Below are positions 40,479-47,933 of a stretch of DNA of 48,414 nucleotides, one piece after another (position 1 is the first letter of the stretch; every line of letters starts with the position of its first letter). The notes beneath the pieces were generated by a model. It was not told the origin of the DNA and did not search any database. It worked only from the letters and a program-made list of their open reading frames with translations. The position numbers and the translations under genes were made by a program. Source of the stretch: Chloroflexota bacterium (GTDB taxonomy: Bacteria > Chloroflexota > Anaerolineae > J036 > Brachytrichaceae); the NCBI GenBank assembly GCA_025354985.1, contig JANXLU010000034.1, positions 1 to 48,414 of the forward strand, in the 5' to 3' direction.

Positions 40479-41603
40479 TCAACGTGCAATACTGCGATAA
40501 GCGGCGACAGTTTCGCACGCGCATCGCCGCCAGGAAAACGTTGCCGCCTGTGCAAGGCTTCGCGCGCGCAGCTCGGTTGTCTTGCTGGCATCACCCAGAA
40601 TGGTAGTACAGGCGTGCGCAATTTCTCCCGGTTGTGTGGCGTCAAACATGACCGCTGCCGTCCCCACCACCTCGGGCAATGACGACGCATTTGAGCATAC
40701 CACGGGCGCTCCACACGCCATCGCTTCGAGCGGCGTTAGGCCAAAGCCTTCATACAGGGATGGATAAACGAACAGCGCACAGGCTGAATATAGGGCGGGC
40801 AGATCCGTTTCAGGCACGTCGCCAACGACATGCACCAAGCCTTCGACCCCAAGCTGCCTTGCGCGAGCGCTCGCTTGTGGAAACCGCGGGTCGTTTGGCC
40901 CGGCGATAACCAGGGGAGTGACCGCTCCGCCTCTGGCAAGCTCAGCCCAGGCGCCAACCAGTTTATCCAGGTTCTTATGTGGCTTGTTGCTGGCCAGATA
41001 CAACGCAAAACGCTCTGGCAGCTGCAGTCTTGCGCGCAGCGTCTGTTGCGCATCCTCTGATTGCGGAACAAAGGTGGCATCAGCGGCCAGTGGTGTGACG
41101 TGGGTGCGCCCGCGCATGCGTGGAAAATATTTTGCCAAATCGCTGGCGGCGCTTTGCGAGATCGTCAGGAATGCATCCGAGCGGTTTACTGCGAGCTGAT
41201 GCATCAGGCGGATGATGAGACGGGCGCGTGCAGAGGGGATGTAGCCGGGATAGACAAATGAGATCGCATCATAAATGGTCGTGACGCTTGGGCCGGAAGT
41301 ACGCAGTGGCCGCACATAGTAGGTGAAGTGGGTTAGCTGGCTTTGGCCGCTTGGCGCCGCGGGCACCAGCAGGTTTTTGATGCTGAATACAGGGACCCTG
41401 CACTCCTGCCAGGTGATTCGTTTGTCCTGAATCCTATTCCGATACTCCGGGTAGCGCGTGTTCATTCGCGTCGGATCGTGCAGTACCGTGACTGCATCCT
41501 GCTCATCCAACGCATGCGGCAGTTCGGACAGCAAGTTCACCGCATAGCGCCCGATGCCGGGGAAGTGATCCTGGATGACGCGGGCGTCGAAGAGGAGATT
41601 CAC
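40479..41603 (-). CDS. Glycosyltransferase family 4 protein
   Basis: A GT4 enzyme of 374 aa from GTG 41603. Beginning there gives VNLLFDARVIQDHFPGIGRY, the usual N-terminus of mannosyltransferase-like GT4 proteins. The frame stays open to TTG 41693 and includes ATG 41624, but these add unrelated residues. The donor domain has FALYLASNKPHKNLDKLV, then YEGFGLTPLEAMACGAPVV with the E-x7-E motif and a SLPEVVGTAAVMF tail. A 35-aa leaderless reading frame (41608-41715) ends 4 nt before GTG 41603 and may couple translation. Confidence 0.9.
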   Translation of the reverse strand: MNLLFDARVIQDHFPGIGRYAVNLLSELPHALDEQDAVTVLHDPTRMNTRYPEYRNRIQDKRITWQECRVPVFSIKNLLVPAAPSGQSQLTHFTYYVRPLRTSGPSVTTIYDAISFVYPGYIPSARARLIIRLMHQLAVNRSDAFLTISQSAASDLAKYFPRMRGRTHVTPLAADATFVPQSEDAQQTLRARLQLPERFALYLASNKPHKNLDKLVGAWAELARGGAVTPLVIAGPNDPRFPQASARARQLGVEGLVHVVGDVPETDLPALYSACALFVYPSLYEGFGLTPLEAMACGAPVVCSNASSLPEVVGTAAVMFDATQPGEIAHACTTILGDASKTTELRARSLAQAATFSWRRCACETVAAYRSIAR

Positions 41604-41607
41604 CCCG

Positions 41608-41715
41608 TTACCGTGCGCCCGCATGCCAGTTTGGTTGTCGCAAGCCGCCAACCAACTCCAACGCAATTCCAGCTTCTTCGGCACGTGGTGCAAGGCGGAG
41701 CCGGTTTGGTTTCAT
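41608..41715 (-). CDS. Possible 35-aa leader peptide upstream of a glycosyltransferase
   Basis: ATG 41715 is 6 nt downstream of a TACAAT box and opens a 35-codon frame (MKPNRLRLAPRAEEAGIALE...) ending in TAA at 41608-41610. The GTG of the glycosyltransferase begins 4 nt after it. I do not recognise the peptide. Its value lies in the promoter position, which makes it the first translated frame of the predicted leaderless mRNA. Confidence 0.4.
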   Translation of the reverse strand: MKPNRLRLAPRAEEAGIALELVGGLRQPNWHAGAR

Positions 41716-41721
41716 ATCAGA

Positions 41722-41727
41722 ATTGTA
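41722..41727 (-). promoter_or_regulatory. -10 box TACAAT before the leader frame of the GT operon (leaderless)
   Basis: TACAAT on the minus strand, exactly 6 nt upstream of ATG 41715, between the methyltransferase stop and the glycosyltransferase gene. Confidence 0.5.
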
Positions 41728-41746
41728 ATTGTCAGGATACACAAGG

Positions 41747-42484
41747 TTATCCGGAAAAGAACTCGGACTGGTAATGACGGCTGTGCAGCACATCCGTAAA
41801 GGTGCCCGGCTTTATGGTCCGACTGGCCAGCACAAACATCCCAACTGCCATATCGGGCAGAATTCGTGCCAGTGGTCTGGCGAGCGACTCCGGGAAGGGA
41901 TAGAAATTGCTTCCGGCGACCTGCGCAACGTTGAAATATCCATCGGTTTGCAAAAACGAGCGCAGTTCACCCGGGACAAACCCACGGACGTGCGGGCCCA
42001 AAAGTGTTATACAACTAGGTTGACGACCCAGGGCCAGCAACACGCGATTATGTAGTGAGGCAAGATTCGGCACACCGACGATAAACCCGCCGCCCGGCTT
42101 TAGCACGCGGGACACCTCGCCAATGATCCAGAAAATTTGTTTTGTGTGCTCAAGGATTTGGTTGGCGATGACCAGATCAAACATTGGATCCGGATAAGGG
42201 AGTGGCGCCTGCTCAATATTCAGCGATTCGATCTGCACCCCGAGGGCGCGGGCCTGCTCCACAGACGGGAGATGGGATTCAACGCCGTGGAGATTGGTCA
42301 GCTGGCCTGGATATTGAGCGGCAGCCAGCGTCAGATCGGTGGCCTGGCCACCACAGCCAATGTCGAGGATGTTGACCGATCGTGCGGGACAATTCTTCGC
42401 GCTAACGGCGGCAAATTTAGAAATCAGGTCGCGACCGAAATTCAGGTGGCCTGTGTTGGTCTTTAGCGCGCGGAGGGCATTCAT
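41747..42484 (-). CDS. SAM-dependent class I methyltransferase
   Basis: A 245-aa methyltransferase with motif I NILDIGCGGQATDL near residue 38, an acidic motif LHGVESHLPS at the end of beta-2, FDLVIANQILEH near 102 (motif IV) and RVLKPGGGFIVGVPN (motif VI). The arrangement fits Methyltransf_11-type enzymes that modify small molecules or sugars. In this cluster it may methylate a polysaccharide residue. GATAAA on the minus strand at 42496-42501 is 11 nt upstream of the ATG and may be its -10. Confidence 0.88.
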   Translation of the reverse strand: MNALRALKTNTGHLNFGRDLISKFAAVSAKNCPARSVNILDIGCGGQATDLTLAAAQYPGQLTNLHGVESHLPSVEQARALGVQIESLNIEQAPLPYPDPMFDLVIANQILEHTKQIFWIIGEVSRVLKPGGGFIVGVPNLASLHNRVLLALGRQPSCITLLGPHVRGFVPGELRSFLQTDGYFNVAQVAGSNFYPFPESLARPLARILPDMAVGMFVLASRTIKPGTFTDVLHSRHYQSEFFSG

Positions 42485-42511
42485 ACCGGCTGTAGTTTAT
42501 CTGACTCAAGA

Positions 42512-42517
42512 TACAAT
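42512..42517 (+). promoter_or_regulatory. -10 box TACAAT for the truncated nucleotidyltransferase frame
   Basis: TACAAT, 7 nt upstream of ATG 42525, in the divergent region between two methyltransferase genes; it could also drive the + strand methyltransferase at 42700. Confidence 0.5.
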
Positions 42518-42524
42518 TTATGCG

Positions 42525-42656
42525 ATGGTCACGCAAACGCACGACGATGTTATGCACCAAATCGGTATTCGCCGACTGGGTCTTTTTGGCTCTTTTGCAA
42601 AAGGCGCACAACATGCCGACAGCGACGAGGTCCAGTTTGTCTCACTTGCCGACTGA
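42525..42656 (+). CDS. Truncated MntA-like nucleotidyltransferase (43 aa)
   Basis: The frame MVTQTHDDVMHQIGIRRLGL... contains LGLFGSFAKGAQHADSD, the active-site motif of minimal nucleotidyltransferases (G-S-x-A-K/R-G-x(4,5)-S-D, normally S-D-x-D). The second catalytic aspartate is missing (SDEVQ) and the protein stops about 50 residues short of a complete domain (usually around 95-100 aa). No HEPN partner follows. It is most likely the remnant of a MNT/HEPN toxin-antitoxin pair, though its promoter position is intact. In the DNA to 42699 I see no further coding continuation. Confidence 0.55.
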   Translation: MVTQTHDDVMHQIGIRRLGLFGSFAKGAQHADSDEVQFVSLAD

Positions 42657-42699
42657 CTACCTGCAGCTCGACAAATGCGATATCCCGACACCATAGCAA

Positions 42700-43944
42700 A
42701 TGAAGACACGATTCACATGCCGCGTATGTAGTGGTGCGCTGGAGCCAATTCTGGATTTGGGTGAACATTTTGTTTCTGACTTTCCCAAGCCGGGCGAGGC
42801 GCCCGCAAACAAGGTGCCTCTCGATTTGGTGCTGTGCAAACGCTGCCGATTGCTACAGCTGCGCCACACCGTCGATCCAAATGAGCTGTATCGAAACTAT
42901 TGGTACAAGAGCGGGACCAATCAGACCATGCGCGCCGCGTTGGCAGACCTGGCCAACAACGCGGAAACGCTGATTCATTTGCATGAAGGTGACCTGGTGC
43001 TGGACATCGGATGCAATGACGGCACGCTCCTAAACTCCTACCGAACAGGCGGCATCATCAAGGCGGGGATTGACCCGAGCAATGTGGCCGCCCAGGCGAG
43101 ACCACTCGTCGATAAACTGGCCATTGACTTTTTTAGCGCCGAGACCTATGCGCGCGTCGTTGGCCCGGAAAAGGCGAAAATTGTGACCAGCATCGCCATG
43201 TTCTACGATCTGGAAGATCCGAATCGTTTCGTGGCGGATGTGAAGCAGGTGATGGAGCCCAACGGTCTCTGGATCATCCAGATGAGCTACCTGCCGCTCA
43301 TGCTAAAGACAAACGAATTCGGCAATATTTGTCACGAGCACCTGGCGTACTACGCGTTGCAGTCGCTTGAATATTTGCTGCAGCTTCATGACTTTGAAAT
43401 TGTCGACGTGGAGTTGAACGACATAAACGGCGGCAGCTTGCGGGCCTACATTCGCAACAAATCAGCACCGGTGGAAGGCTTTGGGGACGGCACGTATCGA
43501 GAGCTGGCGGCTGGTCGGGTGCGGGCGATGCGTGAGGATGAAATCAAACTGGGGTTGGCAAATCGGCGGGTGTATGACGAGTTTGCGGTCCGGGTGGAGC
43601 GGATAAAGCAAGACACCGTGCAGTATGTGCGCACGGCCGTTGCCGCAGGCCAGCGGGTATACATATACGGCGCTTCAACGAAGGGTAATACCGTGCTGCA
43701 ATACTTCGGGTTGGACCACACCTTGATTACCGCTGCGGCGGAGCGAAACCCGGATAAATGGGGTCGGGTTACCGTGGGCACGAATATTCCGATAATTAGT
43801 GAAGTCGATGCCCGGGCTGCCAAACCCGATTATTTCCTGGTGTTGCCCTGGCACTTTCTTCAGGAATTTATGGCACGCGAGCATGAGTACTTGTACGGAG
43901 GCGGGCGCTTTATTGTGCCTTTTCCGTACTTTACTTTGATTTAG
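42700..43944 (+). CDS. Zinc-binding class I methyltransferase, sugar C-methyltransferase type
   Basis: A 414-aa protein with the three-part layout of NDP-hexose C-methyltransferases: an N-terminal zinc-binding domain with C7, C10, C46 and C49, a SAM domain with motif LVLDIGCNDGTLLNSY and the DPSN acidic end, and a C-terminal Rossmann-like domain with IYGASTKGNTVLQYFGLD. FGNICHEHLAYYAL carries the conserved H-E-H of this family. Such enzymes add methyl groups to deoxysugars, which suits a polysaccharide cluster. It overlaps the convergent GT2 gene by 4 bp. A weak GATATC at 42679-42684 is the only local -10 candidate. Confidence 0.92.
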   Translation: MKTRFTCRVCSGALEPILDLGEHFVSDFPKPGEAPANKVPLDLVLCKRCRLLQLRHTVDPNELYRNYWYKSGTNQTMRAALADLANNAETLIHLHEGDLVLDIGCNDGTLLNSYRTGGIIKAGIDPSNVAAQARPLVDKLAIDFFSAETYARVVGPEKAKIVTSIAMFYDLEDPNRFVADVKQVMEPNGLWIIQMSYLPLMLKTNEFGNICHEHLAYYALQSLEYLLQLHDFEIVDVELNDINGGSLRAYIRNKSAPVEGFGDGTYRELAAGRVRAMREDEIKLGLANRRVYDEFAVRVERIKQDTVQYVRTAVAAGQRVYIYGASTKGNTVLQYFGLDHTLITAAAERNPDKWGRVTVGTNIPIISEVDARAAKPDYFLVLPWHFLQEFMAREHEYLYGGGRFIVPFPYFTLI

Positions 43945-44756
43945 ACTTTAGACGCGCGCATGAGCGCTTGATAGGGCGCAAGCAGCAACCCCAGCAGGCT
44001 TGCCGCGGTTGTTCCGTAGTGTTTGCGATAAAAGTAGACGAGGCTCTCGTAGTACCGTTGGTTGGCGGAGCCTCGATTGGGCATGCTCGCGCCGCCAAGG
44101 TGAGTGACTTGTAGCACGGGGTCGTAAACGATTCGCCAACCGGCATGACGGATGCGCAGGCAAAGGTCGTTATCCTCAAAGTAAAGGAAGATATTTTCGT
44201 CGAACAATCCGACTTTCTTGAGTGCGCCGTATCTGATCGCAATGCATGCAGCAGACGCCCAATCCACATCGCGAGCGGCAGTCGCGTTCCAGTCATGTGG
44301 CGGACCTCGACGTAAAAGTGCTCGCAACCCACGGCGAACCAAATATCCAAGCGTCGGATCACTGCCGAAGGCAAACGCCTGGCCCTGGCCACCTTGTGTG
44401 ACAAGTAGCGGCGAAAGCGCGCCGATGTCGTCGTCGGCAATGAGTCGCGCCACCAAATTCCTAAGCGTGGTCGGATCGGTTATTACATCACTGTTCAGCA
44501 GAATGACAGTTTCGCTGGTCACCGTGCGAAGTGCCAGGTTATTGCCGGCGCCAAAGCCTCGATTGTGCTCGGATCGCATAACCGTGACCAGCGGAAACGC
44601 AGCACGGACGGCATCGGCGGTTCCGTCCGTCGATGCGTTGTCAACCACCACGATACGCCATTCGTCGTCGCCAAGCACATTCTGGATTTGGATTAGGCAA
44701 GAGAGTGTGAGTTCTCGCGTGTTGTAGGAGACGATGACGATGGTGCAGGATGTCAT
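43941..44756 (-). CDS. Glycosyltransferase family 2 (rhamnosyltransferase-like)
   Basis: A 271-aa GT-A fold enzyme. The nucleotide-binding start TIVIVSYNTRELTLSCL, VVDNASTDGT and the acidic motif LLNSDVITD at about 96-104 (in place of the D-x-D metal site) are present, followed by the acceptor-side WASAACIAIRYGALKKVGLFDENIFLYFEDNDLCLR. This pattern is typical of rhamnosyl- and related transferases of O-antigen-like polymers. The gene is 11 nt behind the methyltransferase at 44768-45685 and runs in the same direction as the other leftward cluster genes. Confidence 0.93.
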   Translation of the reverse strand: MTSCTIVIVSYNTRELTLSCLIQIQNVLGDDEWRIVVVDNASTDGTADAVRAAFPLVTVMRSEHNRGFGAGNNLALRTVTSETVILLNSDVITDPTTLRNLVARLIADDDIGALSPLLVTQGGQGQAFAFGSDPTLGYLVRRGLRALLRRGPPHDWNATAARDVDWASAACIAIRYGALKKVGLFDENIFLYFEDNDLCLRIRHAGWRIVYDPVLQVTHLGGASMPNRGSANQRYYESLVYFYRKHYGTTAASLLGLLLAPYQALMRASKV

Positions 44757-44767
44757 TTCAGCTGGTT

Positions 44768-45685
44768 CTAATTTGGCGTCATTGGACGCATGGCCTGCGC
44801 TTCGATGGTGCTGTAAACGTCATCGTTGGGGTGTGCCAGCTTTTGCCAGATCCATGCAGCCGCACGTACCGCTCGCCAGGTTGCCAGGGACAGTTTCCAG
44901 TAGCGCGATTGACCGTTCACCAGGCCAGTACGGAGCGATGTTGTCAGGCGATCAAGCCATGGCGGCAGTCGCGGGGCCGGCCCAATACCGCGCACTAAAA
45001 TGTTGGTAAAACCGGCCCGGTGCAACAGTTCGGTCAGGGTCGCGCTTGTGAAATAGACCAAGTGGGAGGGGGGTCTGAAAACCGTCCAGGACTGTGGATC
45101 GGTTAGGGCACGCCAGTTGGCGTTATTTGGTGTTGAAAGCATGATGACACCCCCGGGCCTTATGCGGTTGAATAGCCGACGAAGCTGAACCAGGGGATCC
45201 GGCAAATGCTCGATCACCTCCCAAAGCGTTAGAGCATCCAAGTTTTGATCCGGGCATTCATCGATCGACGCGCATATATTGATTTTTAGGCTGGCCATTG
45301 CTTCGCTGCGCATATCGGCTGAAAGTTCCACACCCGAAATGGTCCAGCCATGATCCTTTGCTACTTCCAGAAAATATCCGGCTGCACAGCCGAAATCAAG
45401 AATTCGCCCCCTACCCGGCAATGCACGTTCAATCTCTGCAATGCGCCGTTGAAAAAGTGGCACCAGCACCTTTTTCATGTCAGAATAGTTTGCGTAGCCT
45501 TGGGATTCCTCCCCTGCAAAATATGCCGGATTTTGATAATGCCCGGCAAGTGCCGCCACAGAGGGCATTGGATCAACATAAATCATCGCACACGTTGGAC
45601 ATTTCACCAACCGAAAAGGTGCTTTATCCAGAAACGGAGTGGCGGGTAGGTGGCCACATACTGGGCATGGTTGATTAAAACTCAT
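44768..45685 (-). CDS. SAM-dependent methyltransferase with N-terminal zinc ribbon
   Basis: A 305-aa protein. A rubredoxin-like knuckle opens it (C7, C10, C29, C32: CPVC and CPTC), followed by a Methyltransf_23 domain with RILDFGCAAGYFLEVAKDHG and motif LTLWEVIEHLPDP at about 163-175. The final 60 residues are basic and probably bind the acceptor. These proteins occur in polysaccharide clusters as sugar methyltransferases or scaffolds. The 25 nt between it and the upstream glycosyltransferase stop show no Shine-Dalgarno. It belongs to the same leftward operon. Confidence 0.9.
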   Translation of the reverse strand: MSFNQPCPVCGHLPATPFLDKAPFRLVKCPTCAMIYVDPMPSVAALAGHYQNPAYFAGEESQGYANYSDMKKVLVPLFQRRIAEIERALPGRGRILDFGCAAGYFLEVAKDHGWTISGVELSADMRSEAMASLKINICASIDECPDQNLDALTLWEVIEHLPDPLVQLRRLFNRIRPGGVIMLSTPNNANWRALTDPQSWTVFRPPSHLVYFTSATLTELLHRAGFTNILVRGIGPAPRLPPWLDRLTTSLRTGLVNGQSRYWKLSLATWRAVRAAAWIWQKLAHPNDDVYSTIEAQAMRPMTPN

Positions 45686-45710
45686 GAAAAGAGTTGTGCG
45701 ACAAAAATTT

Positions 45711-46865
45711 TCATACCGTAGAGTGAGAACTTGCCAAGTTCAACCAACATTTCACGTTTTTTTGTGCGACCTCGTCAATGGTGAAGCGCTGCATGGCCCG
45801 ATCATGCCCAGCCGAGGCAAAATGCTTGCGCGTTGCCGGCTCTTTTGCCAGCCTTTCTAGTATGGTTGCCAATGCGGCCGCATTCCCTTCACTAAAGATG
45901 CACTCGGGTTGGCCAATCACCTCCGGAATTGCACCAGAATTGCTGCCCACAACTACGCGCTGGCATAGCATGGCCTCGGCTAAGACGCGGCCAAATTGTT
46001 CCTTCCAATTGGCCGTCGTAAGCGACGGTAATGCAAGCACATCCAGCGCATTCATAAAATCCGGGATGGCGTTATTTGGCACTGAACCAACGAAATGACA
46101 CCGATTTGCCAACCCAAGCTCGTGTGCCAATGTCTTTAGTGAAGATTCCATTTCGCCAGTCCCTGCGATAAGCAGTGTAGTTTGGGTTTTCATCTGGCCG
46201 GCCGCTTGAAGCAGCGTGTCAACTGATTTTTCGGGCGATAGACGCCCTACGAACCCCATAACAAAATCATTTGCGCTAATTCCATAGCTCGCTCGGATTT
46301 CCGCGGCGCGCGCCGGATCAGCTGATTTGAACAATGCCGGGTCAATGCCAATCATTGGTGAGACATCGGTTGTGCCCACGTAACCCTGCCTGATAAGCAC
46401 GCTGACTGCTTCTTCGCTGGCACAGGTGATGTGTTGTGCGTTACGCAGGGTGAAGCGGCACACTGCCAGGACGGGCGGACTGCGCTTGCGCAATAAATTT
46501 TGCCAGGAATACATGACAAGCGGGATGCCGGGTGCGAAGATATTTCGCGCAAGTGCCACTTGGGCGGCAATTAACCCCTCCTGCTCGTGCTCGCAGTGGA
46601 TGATGTCGGGCTTGACCGAACCCACTTGGAGACCAAATGATTCATATAACTGCCGATGCGCATCTCCCAAATGACCAAGTTGGCGCAATTTGAATTTCAA
46701 AATTTGATAGCCGCGCTGTCCATTCGCCGAAATGCGTCTGCCTTCGGGTATGTTTACGTGGTCAGGTATCACGCAAAAGAGATCGATGGCTTGGTCGTTC
46801 GCAATGATGTCGACCTTGCGTTGAAACTCGGGTCGGTCATAGGTGCAAACGAACAGAACACGCAT
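45711..46865 (-). CDS. Glycosyltransferase family 4 protein
   Basis: A 384-aa GT4 enzyme. The N-terminal domain opens MRVLFVCTYDRPEFQRKVD and contains IIHCEHEQEG near 89-98. The donor domain has FVMGFVGRLSPEKSVDTLL near 207-225 and the terminal E-x7-E-like segment QFGRVLAEAMLCQRVVVGSNSG. It lies 3 bp downstream of the CgeB-like gene and is co-transcribed with it. Its sugar is unknown. Confidence 0.92.
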   Translation of the reverse strand: MRVLFVCTYDRPEFQRKVDIIANDQAIDLFCVIPDHVNIPEGRRISANGQRGYQILKFKLRQLGHLGDAHRQLYESFGLQVGSVKPDIIHCEHEQEGLIAAQVALARNIFAPGIPLVMYSWQNLLRKRSPPVLAVCRFTLRNAQHITCASEEAVSVLIRQGYVGTTDVSPMIGIDPALFKSADPARAAEIRASYGISANDFVMGFVGRLSPEKSVDTLLQAAGQMKTQTTLLIAGTGEMESSLKTLAHELGLANRCHFVGSVPNNAIPDFMNALDVLALPSLTTANWKEQFGRVLAEAMLCQRVVVGSNSGAIPEVIGQPECIFSEGNAAALATILERLAKEPATRKHFASAGHDRAMQRFTIDEVAQKNVKCWLNLASSHSTV

Positions 46866-46868
46866 AAC

Positions 46869-47933
46869 TTATCGGATCACGCGACGCGTCAGGCCGGGAA
46901 GTGCATGCTGTGCCTTGCGGATTGGCGAGAGACCGGCTTGCCTGGCATCATCAAACAATGCATCCAACATGTGCAAATGCGTGTAGATGGTGCGTCGGGC
47001 TGATAGCTTGTCCGCCGGTCCCGCCGTCCGCATGGGTGCGATCCGACCGGCAGTGCCGATCTGCGCAAGCATTTGCTCGGCCCTATGGGGATACAAGTGC
47101 TGCGCCAGCGTACGCGCCTGGCCGGCACCTGCCACCAATATACGCCTGGCATCATCAGCCAGATAGGTTTCAATCTTGCGAATCAAGTCCGCGTCGTCCT
47201 GGAAGGTGGCGACTTCGGAGATCGGGTCAAAAAGCTCGCCCAATCCGTTGTCGGTTTGATCCGTAAGCATCATCGCCCCGCAGGCCGTGCCTTCAAACAA
47301 GCGCATGGTGATGTCGCCCGCAATGCTGGTATTGAATACGATTTTCGACTGGCTGTAGACCAGCCCGACCTCTTCCGGTGTGTAGGAACGATTAAGATTG
47401 TTCGTTGAGAATCGCTCGGCAATAAGCGTTAGCCTGCGTGCCCGTCCGCTTTGCACGTGTTCCCGAATCATGTTGCCGACAAAGCCCACGTCGTAGATAC
47501 GCTCAACGTTGTGGTCGTAGTGCACGTCTGGCGCGGCGGCCAGTGGCAGCCAAAAAACCTGCCTGTGACCGACCACATCCCGGTAACGTTGCACTGCATT
47601 CTTCTGGGCGACAAAGACTACATCGAAGAATCTTGCCACCTGTTCGCGCCAGTGACCCAGATGCACATCCACAAGGTAACACGCGGTGGGCAAATCCAGT
47701 AATTCGATATCGCGGGGGAAGTATCGTCCGGCCGGGTCGATCCAGATGAACAGGTCGGGTCGGGGATTTAGTGATTTGCAGATTTCGAGAATTGAGGTCG
47801 TCTCGCCGTAGCCCGGGCGAGACTCGGTGGCCAGGCCTACATACGTGACCGCGTGGCCTTGTGTCGTGAAGGCGCGGTGGACGTGATAACCCAGGGCGGT
47901 TTCGAACCAACGGTAGCCAAGGGCGATGTTCAT
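46869..47933 (-). CDS. CgeB-like glycosyltransferase
   Basis: A 354-aa GT-B-like protein with a short N-terminal domain (IALGYRWFETALGYHVHRA) and a DUF3880/Glyco_trans_1_2 arrangement. Blocks include IWIDPAGRYF, the YDVGFVGNMI segment typical of CgeB (normally V-F-V-G), IVFNTSIAGDITMRLFEGTACGAMMLTD and ARRILVAGAGQART. It is named after CgeB of Bacillus spore maturation, but here it probably acts on surface polysaccharide. The start overlaps the stop of the preceding gene (ATGA). Confidence 0.85.
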   Translation of the reverse strand: MNIALGYRWFETALGYHVHRAFTTQGHAVTYVGLATESRPGYGETTSILEICKSLNPRPDLFIWIDPAGRYFPRDIELLDLPTACYLVDVHLGHWREQVARFFDVVFVAQKNAVQRYRDVVGHRQVFWLPLAAAPDVHYDHNVERIYDVGFVGNMIREHVQSGRARRLTLIAERFSTNNLNRSYTPEEVGLVYSQSKIVFNTSIAGDITMRLFEGTACGAMMLTDQTDNGLGELFDPISEVATFQDDADLIRKIETYLADDARRILVAGAGQARTLAQHLYPHRAEQMLAQIGTAGRIAPMRTAGPADKLSARRTIYTHLHMLDALFDDARQAGLSPIRKAQHALPGLTRRVIR

